Position numbers and translations under genes: made by a program. The notes under the pieces are model-generated. The model was not told the origin of the DNA and searched no databases. It saw nothing but the letters and a program-made list of their open reading frames with translations. Below, one piece after another: positions 1 to 12,163 of a stretch of 64,000 nt of DNA; within the stretch, counting starts at the first letter, position 1; each line of letters begins with the position of its first letter. The DNA comes from Papio anubis (lineage: Eukaryota > Chordata > Mammalia > Primates > Cercopithecidae), in contig NC_044981.1 of the NCBI RefSeq assembly GCF_008728515.1, positions 136,525,937 to 136,589,936 of the forward strand, written 5' to 3'.

Positions 1-62
1 ACTTGAGATGTGCCTGCTTTCCCTTCAGTTTCCGCCATGATTGTAAGTTTCCCTACATGATT
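1..62 (+). repeat. 3' part of a MaLR-type LTR (THE1/MST-like), cut by window edge
   Basis: The first 60 bases follow the 3' half of THE1/MST LTRs, with the characteristic run CTTCAGTTTCCGCCATGATT. A short unit, ATGATTGTAAGT, occurs twice (about 37-48 and 58-69), which looks like a small tandem duplication. The rest of the LTR would lie left of the window. Confidence 0.55.
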
Positions 63-1849
63 GTAAGTATTAGGCCTTTAAGAGAGCCTAAATTATGATC
101 TGCATTATTCTTCAAAACATTTGAACACAGGTTTCTGTTCCTTTGAATGTGGCACAAAGACTAGGTCAAAACAAGATGAGTTTTAAATCGTTTCCATCAC
201 TCATCTACTCAAAAAATATGTAACTCAGTGCTCAAGTGGCGTAGGCATGGCAATGCATTTTGCGGGGGTACCATTCAGAATTACAGAACTCAAGTGTAAT
301 ACCAGGTATTGCTTACAGTAAATTACCACTCTAGAACTAAGTCTAGAGTACATTTTCACTATAGCCTGTCAAATTCTTGGGATTAAAAAGCAAAAAAGTG
401 TGAGCAAGACAATTAACTCTGTGCTATTATGGTTCCTAGAGAAGCGTCATAAAAGAAAAAGAGACATTGCTGAGTAAGTACAATTTAAGAAGGTCCCCTT
501 TGGTGCTGAATATACAAAGAACCAAATCCCATGTAGCACTATTATCTGCACACTAAATTCAGGAGGTCCAAGAAACTCCCTCAGAAAGCAGCAAATTGGA
601 CACTAGTTTTAATCTAGCCTGTTTAGAAACAAAAAATCTTAACAAATTTGAGTTCCCTTTGAATAGGAAAGATAAGGTTGATAGGAGATTTTCTTAGATT
701 AGTTCAAATACTTAGCACTACTCTAGATTCCTTAAGGCCCTGGCTGTTGCTACTGGACTTACAATTGAGCAAGCTCTTGAACCAATCGTACAGGCTAATT
801 GCTACCGGAAACATGAGAAAATATTGGAAAATACCATGATGAGAAAGAGAATATAATAGAGTCACGGGTAGTGCATGCCACTAAAATAATATAAATGTCA
901 GATTTTAAGTTTTCAAATGGCTTATGAACGCAAATGCCTACAGAGGTGCTATAGTTAACATGAGTAAAGTCTAAATGGAGTGAACCAAAAATGTGTCTTC
1001 ATCTAAAGGGAGAAGCTACTATTTAGGTCCAACTAATTATGGGCATATTATTGCCATATTGTCCAGTTTTTCAAAAGAAGCCAGAAACTAAACTTGTACG
1101 TGAAATCTAATTTTGAAATGTAATCAAGTAATTCCATTTTTTTAAAAACTATGTGGGCCAAATAAAACTTATCTGCAGGCCAAACATATATACCTGGGCT
1201 GCCGGTTTATGGCTTCTAGTTCTCCCATCCAATTCTAGATGGCCAAGTGATGAAATCTCTCCATCTGAACACGAACCACTTTTCCTAGCTGGTCTATTAG
1301 ATGTTAGGAACTCAACACAGAAATCTCAGAAACCCTCCACTTAGCAGTACACTGTCTCTAGGTAGTGCTGTTGTTCATTAAAGAAACAGATCTTGCTGGC
1401 TGTGAATCCACAAATAATCTTCAAATTGAGACTAACATAGGTAATTTTTATTTTAAAATATATTTTTAGATTAGCTAAAAATATGTTTTTAAAACAAAAT
1501 TTCAGCATGCAAGCCAAAACTGTCCTAATTCCATACAAGAGATATCTTTGCAACAACCCATCTTCCACCAGCAGTATTTCTCTCATAGGTAGCTTTGGAC
1601 AAATCAAGAAGAGTGGTTCCAGTATGAGTCTTAACTCCAAAAAGATTGGTTTCTGTACAATTTTAAAAGAAATTACAGGAAATCATAGGAGAAGAAATCA
1701 GAAGAGAGGAGGACACAGAAAAAAGAATTAAATGCTACACTGACTTAGAAAGGTTATCCACAAAACAGCTTCTCTCCTTCAGTGCTCTTATATAAGCAAA
1801 CTTAAAGATACTAGTGCGCTCAGAACTGTTATATATAATCGAGGTGGGG
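63..1849. other. no gene or repeat recognised
   Basis: AT-rich sequence with only short chance reading frames. I recognise no exon, RNA gene or repeat family here. Confidence 0.5.
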
Positions 1850-2875
1850 GACAAGAAAGCAAACTAGACATGGCCACAAAGCACTGTTACCACTGAGAGA
1901 GAACAAATTAGCAAGTAAACCAACATAATTTGGGTATATCTTTGGAGAGAAAACACTGAGGGTGGATGGAGAGACAAGACTAACACTGAGGCTGAAGAGG
2001 AAGCTGAGAACACTGAATCGGGTGCACCAAACAGCTCCTGGGGAAGGGGTAAGGGACTGAAGGACAGCCCCATCTCCCTGCAGGCCACTGGGATCCTAGC
2101 TACAGGGAACCCCACACTCCCATGAGCCTGTGAATTGGCAGAGGGATATGGCCAGGGAGTAAGCAGACAGGGCTTCAGCTGGCACAGAGCCCATGAGCTT
2201 TTGTGCATGGGGGGGTGGCTCTAACAAAGTGCAGCCATAGATGCTCACTCCCAGGGCATGTCATCTCCCTCTGAGAAGCTCCAGCCCCAGCTGACTACCA
2301 AGCCAGGAAAGGGCAAGACTGGCTTTCCTTCAGGACTAGGGTGCATCAGTTTTACAGGCCCTCCTGCCCACTAGCCCCTCCCAGGGCCCCTGTTGACCCA
2401 CTCCATAGAAGTGTATGCATAGCACAGCCTCCAGGGCCCAGCCTGAGTGCTTTAATACACCTGAGTACTTTCCTGGGAGCACTTTGTATCCCCCAGCAGA
2501 GCCAGAGCCCAGCCTAAGCCACTGGCTCTCCCAGCATGCCAGGGCTCTGGCACACAGCTCTGGAGTACTGAGCTAAGAGCTGTGGCCGGCACTCAAGCAG
2601 AGGAGCCCCCACTCTCATAGCACCAAGAGGGACAAGATGTGTGGCAGTGGGGTGTGCCTCTTTCCACAGGACCAGTTCAGAAAGAGTGTGGTCTATCTCC
2701 CTGTCCTGGTCTCTACCTGATGAAGTGCCACACCCTGGAACACTCAACAAAAGAAAAATGAGAGTGGTGCTAGTGATCAAAGGGGACTCCCTAAATGCCC
2801 AGGAGCAGGCCTGGTGAGAGTGTCATCTTTCTGCCCACCACAGAGCATGGTTATGAACACAGAAAATACAGAAGA

Positions 2876-3157
2876 GGCCAGGTGCGGTGGCTCACACCTG
2901 TAATCCCAGCACTTTGGGAGGCTGAGGCCAGTGGATCACGACGTCAGGAGATCGAGACCATGCTGGCTAACACAGTGAAACCCCATCTCTACTAAAAATA
3001 CAAAAAATTAGCCAGGCGCGGTGGCGGGTGCCTGTAGTCCCAGCTGCTCGAGAGGCTGAGGCAGGAGAATGGCATGAACCCGGGAGGCAGAGCTTGCAGT
3101 GAGACGAGATCGCACCACTGCACTCCATCCTGGGCGAGAGCAAGACTACGTCTCAAA
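2876..3157 (+). repeat. AluY-like element with target-site duplication
   Basis: Full dimeric Alu with GGCCAGGTGCGGTGGCTCA at its start and a short A-tail. It is flanked by AAAATACAGAAGA (2863-2875) and AAAATACAAAAGA (3158-3170), a 13-bp duplication with one mismatch. It sits inside the L1 5'UTR region. Confidence 0.93.
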
Positions 3158-3503
3158 AAAATACAAAAGAGCCACACACCTTGATTAAGAGCCCATCTAC
3201 CAGCCATTACTCTTAAGCGCCTTCTACTGGATCACAGCTGAAACTACACCACCCAAATTATCTGGCTAATACACACCTCTGTGAAACCAAGTACAAGAAT
3301 TAATTCACAAATAAAGATCCCATACAAAGTCATTACCCTCTGAATGCATCGAGAAATAAACCCAACTTATTATATTCAACCTATACCACAGTTAAGAGAA
3401 TATTAGCCCCTCCAGATGAGAAAGAATCAGTGCAAGAACTCTGGCAATTCAAAAATCCAGAATGTCCCCTTAACCTCCAAATAAGCCCACTGCTCCCCTA
3501 GGA

Positions 3504-4440
3504 ATGGTTCATACGCAGATTGAAATGACCGAAATGACACATATAGAATTCAGAATCTGGATGGCAAAGAAGCTCATTGAGATTTATGAGAAAGTTGAGA
3601 CCCAATCCAAGGAATCCAGTGAAATGATCCAAGAGCTGAAAGATGAAATAGTCATTATAAGAAAGAAACAAACTGACCTTCTGGAACTAAAATTCACTAT
3701 GGAAATTTCATAATACAATAGAAAGTAGTAGCAGCAGAACAAACCAAGTTGGGGGGGGGAGGGGAACTCAAGAGCTCAAAGACCAGTTCTTCAAATCAAC
3801 TCAACCAAGAAAAAAAATTAATTTTTTAAAAAAATTAACAAAATCTCTGAGAACTATGGAATTATGTAAAGATACCAAACTTACAAGTCATTGACATTCC
3901 TAAGAGAGGAGACAGAATAAGTAACATGGAAAATATATTTGAGGTTACATACTGCAAAAATTTCCTTAATCTAGCCAGAGAGGTTGACATGAAAATTCAA
4001 GAAATACTGAGAACCCCAGCTAGGTACTATACGAGACAACCATTCCTAAGGCATAGAGTCTTCAGATTCTCCAAGGTCAATGAGAAAGAAAAAACTCTTA
4101 AACACACCTAGAGAGAAAGGTCCGGCCACATACAAAAGGAATCCCATCAGCAGAAATCTTACAAGCCAGAAGACACTGAGAACCTATTTTCAGCATCCTT
4201 GAAGTAAAGAAATTCCAACCAAGAATTTAGTATCATACCAAACTATACTTCATAAGCAAAGGAAAAATAAAATCCTTCCCAGTCAAGCAAACACTGAGGG
4301 AATTTGTTACAATTAGACCAGACTTAAAAGATGTCTTTAAAGGAGTGCTAAATATGGAACTGAAACATGTTTTCTTACCACAAAATCAAACGTAAGCACA
4401 TAGCCCACAGACACTATAAAGCAACTACACAATCAAGTCT
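3504..4440 (+). pseudogene. L1 ORF1 remnant
   Basis: The open stretch 3504-3713 encodes 69 residues rich in K, E and Q, with repeated IYEKVETQSKESSEMIQ-like heptads matching the coiled-coil region of L1 ORF1p (RNA-binding trimer). A second open piece, 3926-4111, matches the later RNA-binding part (for example EILRTPARYYTRQ). Stops and frameshifts separate the pieces, so no intact protein can be made. Confidence 0.75.
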
Positions 4441-5509
4441 GCCTAACAACCAGCTAACACAATGACAGGATCAAAATTTCACATACCAATACTAGGCCTG
4501 AATGTAAATGGCTCAACGTTCCACTTAAAAGGAATACAATTGCAATACAGATAAAATAACAAGACCCAACTATCTGCTGTCCTCAAGAGGCCCATCTCAC
4601 AAGTAACAACATCCACAGGCTCAAAGTAAAGGGATAAAGAAAGGTCTATCATGCAAATGTTTAGAAAAAAAAAAAAGGCAGGAGTTGCTATTCTTATATC
4701 AGACAAAACGGAATTTAAATCACCAACTATTAGGAAGGAGAAAAACGGGCATTACATAATGATAAAGAGAACAATTCAACAATAAGACGTAACTATCCTA
4801 ATTATATAATCACCCAACATTAGAGCACTCAGATTCATTAAACTCCGTTCTTGACCTAGGAAAAAACTTAGACACACAGTAATAGTGGGAGACTTCAACA
4901 TCTCACTGACAGCATTAGACAGATCACTGGGGCAGAAAACTAACAAAGAAATTTTGAACTTAAACTAAATACTTGACTGATTTGATCTAATAGACATCTA
5001 GAGAATAACCTATCCAAAAATCACAGCATATACATTCTTCTCATCTGCACATAGAACATATTCTAAAATTGGTCATATGCTATCATAAAGAAAGTCTCAA
5101 TAAATTAAGAAAAAAAAAGAAATAATATCAAGTACACTCTCAGACCACAGTGCAATAAAAATAGAAATCAATATCAAGATCTCTCAAAATTACACAAATA
5201 CCTTAACAACTTTTTCCTGAATAACTCCTGGGGGAACATTGAATTTAAGGCAGAAATCAAAAATTTTTTTGAAATTAATGAAAACAGGGATATAACTTAC
5301 CAAAATCTCTGGGATGCAGCTAAAGCAGTGTTAAGAGGAAATTCTGTAGTGCTAAACACCTTCATCAAAAATTTAGAAAGGTCTCAAATTAACTATCTAA
5401 CTTTGCACCCAGAGGAACTAGGAAAGAAAAGAAAAGAAAAAAGGGTAGAAGCCAATCCCAAAGCAAGCAGAAGAAATAACTAAAATAAGAGAAGAACTTA
5501 ATTAAATTG

Positions 5510-5635
5510 TACATCTGGAAGAATTTGCCTATGAATTCATCTAGTGGGTTTTTCTTTTTATTTATGATTAAATTTTGGAACTTGTTATTGGTCTGTTCAG
5601 GGTTTCATGTTCTTCCTGGTTCAATCTTGGGAGGT
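5510..5635 (-). other. micro-inversion inside the L1 ORF2 remnant
   Basis: About 125 bases read as the antisense of ORF2, while both sides read sense. The plus-strand text here parallels 11830-11880, which lies in the antisense arm of the younger L1PA. Sense ORF2 resumes at about 5640 (TTTTACTGAAACTACTCC). From memory of the L1 consensus, a few hundred bases between the left flank and the inverted block are also missing. Confidence 0.7.
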
Positions 5636-6505
5636 ACCAATTTTACTGAAACTACTCCAAAAAAATCAAGGAGGAGGGGCTTCTCCCTAACTCATTCAAT
5701 GAAGCCAGCATCAGTCTGACACCAAAATCTAGCAGAGACACAATGAAAAAAGAAAACTTCAGACCACTATTCCTGATTAACATAGATGCAAAAATCCTTA
5801 ACAAAATACTAGCAAACCCAATCCAGCAGCACATCAAAAACTTAATACACCACAATCAAGGAGGCTTCACTCCTGGGATGCAACACTGACTCAATATATG
5901 TAAATCAATAATGTGATTTACCACACAGAATTAAAAGCAAAAATCATATGATTATTTCAGTGGACGCAGAAAAAGCTTCCAATAAAATCCAACACCTCTT
6001 CATGATAAAAACCCTCAGCAGACTAGTCCATCTAAGGAGCATGCCTCAAAATAACAATAGCTATCTATGACAAACCCACAGCCAACATCTTACTGAATGG
6101 GCAGAAGATGGAACTATTCCCCTTGAGAACTGGAACCAGATAAGAATGCCCACTCTAACCACTCCTATTCAACATAGTACTGAAAGTCCTGACCAAAGCA
6201 ATTTAGGAAAAAGAAAGAAGGAAAAGGCATTCAAATGGGAAAAGGCAATATATCTTTACTAATGATATGATTCTATATCTGGAAAACCTTAAAGACTCCA
6301 CCAAAAGGCTCCTATAAGTGATGAACAAATTTAGCAGTTTCAGGTACAAAATCAATGTACAAAATTCAATAGCAATTCTATACATCAATGACATTCAAAT
6401 TGAAAGTCACGGAAGAAGACAATCCCATTTACGGTAGCCACAAAAAAATGGAAATACCTAGGAATACAGCTAACCAAGGAGGTGAAAGATCCTATAAAAA
6501 GAATT

Positions 6506-6797
6506 GGCCAGGTGTGGTGGCTCACGCCTGTAATCCCAGCACTTTGGGAGGCAACGGCAGGCGGATCATGAGGTCAGGAGTTCAAGACCAGCCTGGCCAA
6601 TATGGTGAAACCCCATCTCTACTAAAACTACTAAAATTAGCCAGGTGTGGTGGCACATGCCTATAGTCCCAGCTACTCGGGAGGCTGAGGCAGGAGAATC
6701 ACTTGAACCTGGGAGGCGGTGATTGCAGTGAGCAGAGATTGTGCCACTGCACTACAACCTGGGCGACAGAGCGAGATTCCATCTCAAAAAAAAAAAA
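6506..6797 (+). repeat. Alu element (AluS-like)
   Basis: Full dimer from GGCCAGGTGTGGTGGCTCAC to an A-tail at about 6797. It lies inside the L1 ORF2 remnant; L1 sequence continues on both sides (CTATAAAAAGAA before, GGAACTATGAATG after), with a short A-rich target duplication. Confidence 0.92.
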
Positions 6798-7878
6798 GGA
6801 ACTATGAATGAAATATTGCTGAAAGAAATCAGAGAAAACACAAATAAATCAAAAAATGTTCCATGCTCATGGAAGAATAAATGTCATAAAAAACAGCCAT
6901 ACCGCCCAAAGTAATTTACAGATTCTATGTTATTCCTATACAACTAACAATGTCATCTTTCATAGAATTAGTAAAAACATTCACATGGAACCAAAAAAGA
7001 ACACAAACAGCCAAAGCAATCCTAAGCAAAAAGAACAAATCTGGAAGCATCATACCACCTGATTCCAAACTATACTAGGAGGCTACAGTAATCAAGACAG
7101 CATGGTAATCGTACAAAAACAGACACATAGATCAATGGAACAGAATAGAAAACCCAGAAATAAAGCTGCACACCTACAGCCATATGTTCTTCAACAAAGC
7201 TGACAAAAACAATGAAGAACGCACCCCTATTCAATAAATGATGCTGGGATAACTGGCTAGCCGTATGCAGAAAGATTAAACTGCACCCCTACACCATATA
7301 AAAAATTAAGTAAAATGGACTAAAGACTTAAATGTATGACCTAAAACTATAAGATTCATAGAAGCAGCCTAGGAAATACCCTTCTCAACATTGGCCTTGG
7401 CAAAGAATTTTGGGCTAAGTCCCCAAAAGCAATGGCAACAACAACAAAAATTGACAAGTGGGACCTAATTAAAAGTAAAAAGTTTCTGCACAGCAAATAA
7501 ACTATCAACAGAGTAAACAGACAACCTACAGAAACGAGAGAAAATATTTACAAACTATGTATCTAACAAGGGTTTAATATCCAGACTCTATAAGGAACTT
7601 AAACCAACAAGCAAAAAAACAACCCCATTAAAAAATGGGCAAAGAACATGAACAGACACTTCTCAGGAGATATACGAGTGACCAACGAGCATATGGAAAA
7701 GTATTCATCATCGCTAATCATCAAAGAAATGCAAATCAAAACCATAATGAGATACCATCTCATACCAATCAGAATAACTATTATTAAAAAGTCAAATAAT
7801 ATTAGATGCTGGCAAAGCTGCAAAGAAAAGGGAATGCTTATACACAATTGATGGGAATGTAAATTAGTTCAGCCACTG

Positions 7879-9440
7879 TTAACAAAACATAATTATATTC
7901 TCAGGTTACTAAGGGGTTTAATTAAGAACGATTAAATGTCTCAAACATTTATTTTGGCATCTTTGATATTACTAGCATAGCAAATCCCGCTGTCCCATAT
8001 CTCTTTCAAATCATTACCTTCTCCATGTTTCCCAGAGAAAAACCTTATCCTAATTTAAAGTTCCACCTATTAGTTTCACCTACACTTGAACTTTTTACAA
8101 ATAAAATCACACAGCACACAAAAACAAACAAAAAGTGTTATAATCACGTTGTGGTTTATAAACTCAAGATAACATGAGTTAGGGCTTGGATACATCCAAA
8201 TAGTAGGATATTCACCATGTCAGCTTTCTCAAAAACTAATGTCTTTTTTATTTTTAGAGTTAGGTGTTAGATACCATTTCCTTCAAATCCTTAATTTTAT
8301 ATAGAGAGATGGACTTACTTTGCCTAAGTGTAGTTTGTGACAGCATCAAGACAGGCATCCAGATTTCTTAAAACATGCAGCAATGTTCTTTCTCTTGGAT
8401 TATTAACCTTACAGTTAAGTAAAGTAATGGGTGCATTACTACTGGCTACATGTAACTGGAAGAATTGATGCTCCCTCTCTATTAAGTCTTCCTAGTTGAA
8501 AATCCAGTTCTTATTTTGTGAATAAAACATCTGTACATGGACTTTGAGTACTAAAGAATCAGAAGCTCTTGTCCTAGAAGAGCTTCCATTCTGAATGGCA
8601 AAATACCAAAGAAATGTGAAATTAAAAGTTAAAAATAAGTTAAAATATAATTTAAGACAGCACAAGTACTCCCACAAGACAGATTAATTGCCAATAAAAT
8701 GGGTCTTGTACCTGATATTCAATGCAGCCTTTTAAAAAATTATAACTCAATATTTTAAAGAAACACATCTACCTTTGTAGCATTATTTAATGGACAAACT
8801 TAAAATATCAGTATAACACAGGAAGGACAAGATACACTGTCTACAAGTGAAACAAATAACTGTCTTCAGGTTATGGAACACAGCTTTCTGTCCCCAAGAG
8901 CATAAAATGTGCCTTTATAACACTTTTCTAAGGTACCCATTAGTTATGAATCCCTCAGAGTATTGAGTTATTGCCTTAAAATAAGACAAACTGGCCAGCC
9001 TGAACACAGCACAAGTTTCTGAGATGTTGATAGGCAAACATTTTACAGTCAAAAAATACCTTTAAAAAGTGAGAAAATAAAATTCAAGTTTTATAAAAAA
9101 CAACTCCAACTTTAGGAGGAGGAAGACATTCAAAACTATTTCAAAAACAAAACTAATGAGTTTGCTAATTATTTGCTTAAGAATGATTGACAAGATAATA
9201 ATTAAATGTTCTTTTAAACTCTTTAGTAGGTACAATTTCTAAACAGTAATTATTTGCATTTGCCGCCTGGAACACTTTTATTCATGAAAAAAATGGTAAT
9301 AAGAGTTTTAAAGTAAATAATTTAACACACAATTTCAATGTGAAAATTCTTTTCCACATGGGTTTTATTAAAAGTACCTTTCTGAATATTAGTTTCATAT
9401 TCAATTAAACTTACTTTTATTTCTAGGTGGATTGGAAATA
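7879..9440. other. no gene or repeat recognised
   Basis: AT-rich, low-coding stretch after the truncated L1. I see no splice-flanked coding block or clear repeat. Confidence 0.45.
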
Positions 9441-9548
9441 CAGTGACCAATTATCCCAGTTTGCTTAGGATTGAGGGGTTTCCTGAGATGCAGGACCTTC
9501 AGTACTAAATTGTAACAGTTGAGCAAAGCAGGACAGTTGGTCACCCTG
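9441..9548. mobile_element. short non-autonomous DNA transposon fossil
   Basis: The ends form an imperfect terminal inverted repeat: CAGTGACCAATTATCC on the left and the complement of CAGGGTGACCAACTGTCC on the right. The interior (GAGGGGTTTCCTGAGATGC) recalls small mammalian hAT-type MER elements. The family is not assigned. Confidence 0.5.
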
Positions 9549-9860
9549 GTTGGAATATATATGTGGCCAATCTGTGTTCCCAATGAAAACAAAAAAAGCT
9601 AGATAATATACAGAAACCGTTTAATTGAAGACAGCAAAGATCTGCTACGGTGACAAGAAATGGAGGGAATAAGACTCCAAAAGGGAGACACTTAAAGAGG
9701 TGAGCTGATGTTTACTGATAATTTTACCATGGAGACATTTATCAATTCTAGGCAAATGGAGGTTGAGACTCCAGGCTACTGTAGTACAGCTTTTAGGGAG
9801 ACCTAGGACTTTTAACTAAAAGGTCAGCTTTTCCTTCAGGATATTTATAGAATTTTTGTA

Positions 9861-9975
9861 TTAGGTGGATGCAAAAGTAATTGCAGTTTTTTGTATGTAG
9901 ATATTAGGTTGGTACAAAAGTAATTGCAGTGGCAAAAATCGCAATTACTTTTGCACCAACTAATATCTACATGCA
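9861..9975 (+). mobile_element. MADE1 (Hsmar1-derived MITE) cluster forming a long hairpin
   Basis: A full MADE1-like element lies at 9904-9963, beginning TTAGGTTGGTACAAAAGTAA and ending TTTTGCACCAACTAA. A second half-element begins at 9861 (TTAGGTGGATGCAAAAGTAA). The inverted repeat extends past the element ends: GTATGTAGATA on the left pairs with TATCTACATGC on the right, giving arms of roughly 40 bases. MADE1 hairpins are the known source of the miR-548 family. The loop here is shorter than in typical precursors. Confidence 0.85.
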
Positions 9976-10261
9976 AAGACTCTGAAGAGTAAAGCAGAGT
10001 TTTTGGCATTCTCACATGTCAAAGATTAGCATTCGTTCGGTACATGCCAGAAGAAGGGCTGCAAAAAAACACAGCAAGCTCCCAGTTAAAACACCTGGAG
10101 GGCCAAGGGTAAAAAGAGGCCGAGTGAGTCTCATGAGAAATACAACTAAGCCTTGAAATTAGTACAGTCACTAATTACATTAAGGTGCTTAGCCATCTAT
10201 CTACATAGCGGGGAAAAAAATGATCCCTCTGTGGAGGCAACCATCTTTTTTTTATTTAACA

Positions 10262-10861
10262 AAATACCAATTATTTGAAAAAACTTTATTAGTAACGCCA
10301 AAAGACAGGACTATATGATCAAAAACCAAGAAAACAAAAAACAGATACTCCAAATATTGGAATTAGTTGATAATTACCTTAAAATAAATATAATTAATAT
10401 GTCTAAGAAACAAAGAAAGATAGATAAAACAATTAAGAATTTCCTCAGAGAATATTAATAAAAATCTTTTAATAATCAAATGTAGGCATGCAAGGAAAAA
10501 AATACACATACACATGATCTGAAATGTAGAACCCATTAGATGTTTGAGAGTAGATGAAACGGATGACAAAATCAGTGAAACAAAAGACAAGTCAACAGAA
10601 ATAGCCAAACTTAAAGAGAAAAAATTCAGTGGGAAAAATGGAAGAGCGTAAGAGATATGTGGGACATAATCAAATGTCTAAGAACAATACATAATTAGAA
10701 TATCGAACAGGAGAGAGAAAATGGGGCAGAAACAATACATGAAAAGATAATGGCCAAGAATCTCCCAAGCTGAAAAAAAACACCATCCTATGGCATCAGA
10801 AAGTTCAGGCAGGAAGCTCAAGCAGAATAAAAAGGGAAACAATAACAAAAAAGACAAATCC
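10262..10861 (+). mobile_element. ancient L1/HAL1-like element, left part
   Basis: A-rich plus-strand sequence resembling ORF1 of old L1M/HAL1 elements (for example AATAGCCAAACTTAAAGAG). The same element resumes at 13905 after the L1PA insertion. Multiple stops; no coding capacity. Confidence 0.55.
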
Positions 10862-10862
10862 T
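10847..10862 (+). repeat. left target-site duplication of the L1PA insertion
   Basis: AAAAAAGACAAATCCT, repeated at 13889-13904 on the other side of the L1PA element. The last bases may overlap the first L1 bases. Confidence 0.85.
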
Positions 10863-10927
10863 TTACATCCCTTGTAAGTTGGATTCCTAGGTATTTTATT
10901 CTCTTTGAAGCAATTGTGAAAGGAAGT

Positions 10928-11905
10928 TCATTCATGATTTCGCTCTGTTTGTCTGTTACTGGTGTATAAGAATGCTTGTGATTTTTGCACATTAATTTTG
11001 TATCCTGAGACTTTGCTGAAGTTGCTTATCAGCTTAAGGAGATTTTGGGCTGAGACAATGGGGTTTTCTAAATATACAATCATGTCATCTGCAAACAGGG
11101 ACAATTTGACTTCTTCTTTTCCTAACTGAATACCCTTGATTTCTTTCTCTTGCCTAATTGCCCTAGCCAGAACTTCCAACACTATGTTGAATAGGAGTAG
11201 TGATAGAGGGCATCCCTGTCTTGTGCCAGTTTTCAAAGGGAATGCTTCCAGTTTTTGCCCATTCACTATGATACTGGCTGTGGGTTTGTCATAAATAGCT
11301 CTTGCTATTTTGAGATACGTTCCATCAATACCTAGTTTGAGAGTTTTTAGCATGAAGGGCTGTTGAATTTTGTCAAAGGCCTTTTCTGCATCTATTGAGA
11401 TAATCATGTGGTTTTTGTCTTTGGTTCTGTTTATATGCTGGATTATGTTTATTGATTTGTGTATGTTGAACCAGCCTTGCATCCCAGGGATGAAGCCCAC
11501 TTGATCATGGTAGGTAAGCTTTCTGATGTGCTGCTGGATTCGGTTTGCCAGTATTTTATTGAGGATTTTTGCATCAACGTTCATCAGGGATATTGGTCTA
11601 AAATTCTCCTTTTTTGTTGTGTCTCTGCCAGGCTTTGGTATCAGGATGATGTTGGCCTCATAAAATGAGTTAGGGAGGATTCCCTCTTTTTCTATTGATT
11701 GGAATAGTTTCAGAAGGAATGGTACCAGCTCCTCCTTGTACCTCTGGTAGAATTCAGCTGTGAATCCATCCGGTCCTGGACTTTTTTTGGTTGGTAGGCT
11801 ATTAATTATTGCCTCAATTTCAGAGCCTGCTATTGGTCTACTCAGGGATTCAGCTTCTTTCTGGTTTAGTCTTGGGAGAGTGTAAGTGTCCAGGAAATTA
11901 TCCAT
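10928..11905 (-). pseudogene. L1PA ORF2 reverse-transcriptase fragment, 325 codons still open
   Basis: The frame encodes the middle of L1 ORF2p. It shows KSPGPDGFTAEFY near residue 40, IPKPGRDTTKKENFRPISL near residue 90, DAEKAFDKIQ near residue 170, TGTRQGCPLS near residue 230 and the catalytic FADDM motif near residue 270. The endonuclease domain is missing because of 5' truncation, and the C-terminal half lies in opposite orientation after 12164. This is a retrotransposon fragment, not a host gene, despite being the longest open frame in the window. Confidence 0.9.
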
Positions 11906-12163
11906 TTCTTCTAGATTTTCTAGTTTATTTGCATAGAGGTGTTTACAGTATTCTCTGATGGTAGTTCGTATTTCTGTGGGGTCAGTGGTGATATCCCCTT
12001 TATCATTTTTTATTGCATCTATTTGATTCTTCTCTCTTTTCTTCTTTATTAGTCTTGCTAGCGGTCTGTCAATTTTGTTGATCTTTTCAAAAAACCAGCT
12101 CCTGGATTCATTGATTTTTTAGAGGGTTTTTTGTGGCTCTATCTCCTTCAGTTCTGCTCTGAT

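Larger units (their letters stand above)
1850..7878 (+). mobile_element. old L1 (L1PB/L1MA-like), nearly full length but 3'-truncated
   Basis: A GC-richer 5'UTR-like block (about 1850-3490) is followed by an ORF1 remnant (3504 to about 4440) and an ORF2 remnant from the ATG at 4462. Similarity runs through endonuclease, reverse transcriptase and C-terminal regions and stops at about 7878, without the ORF2 end, 3'UTR or A-tail. Two Alus interrupt it (2876-3157, 6506-6797). ORF2 contains a small inversion near 5510-5635. The left boundary is approximate and the subfamily is unverified. Confidence 0.8.
4462..7878 (+). pseudogene. L1 ORF2 remnant (endonuclease/reverse transcriptase), broken
   Basis: It begins at ATGACAGGATCAAAATTTCA, a typical ORF2 start in L1 elements. 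Nucleotide similarity to ORF2 continues through the endonuclease (the stretch around 4490-4720), the reverse-transcriptase region (around 5760-6370) and the C-terminal region (around 7620-7860). Many stops and frameshifts, an internal inversion with loss of sequence near 5510-5635, an Alu insertion at 6506 and loss of the 3' end make it non-functional. Confidence 0.8.

Noticed and set aside
10928..11905. 325-codon frame as a host reverse-transcriptase gene
   Set aside because: It is the inverted 5' arm of an L1PA insertion with target duplications, lacking the endonuclease domain and C-terminal half.
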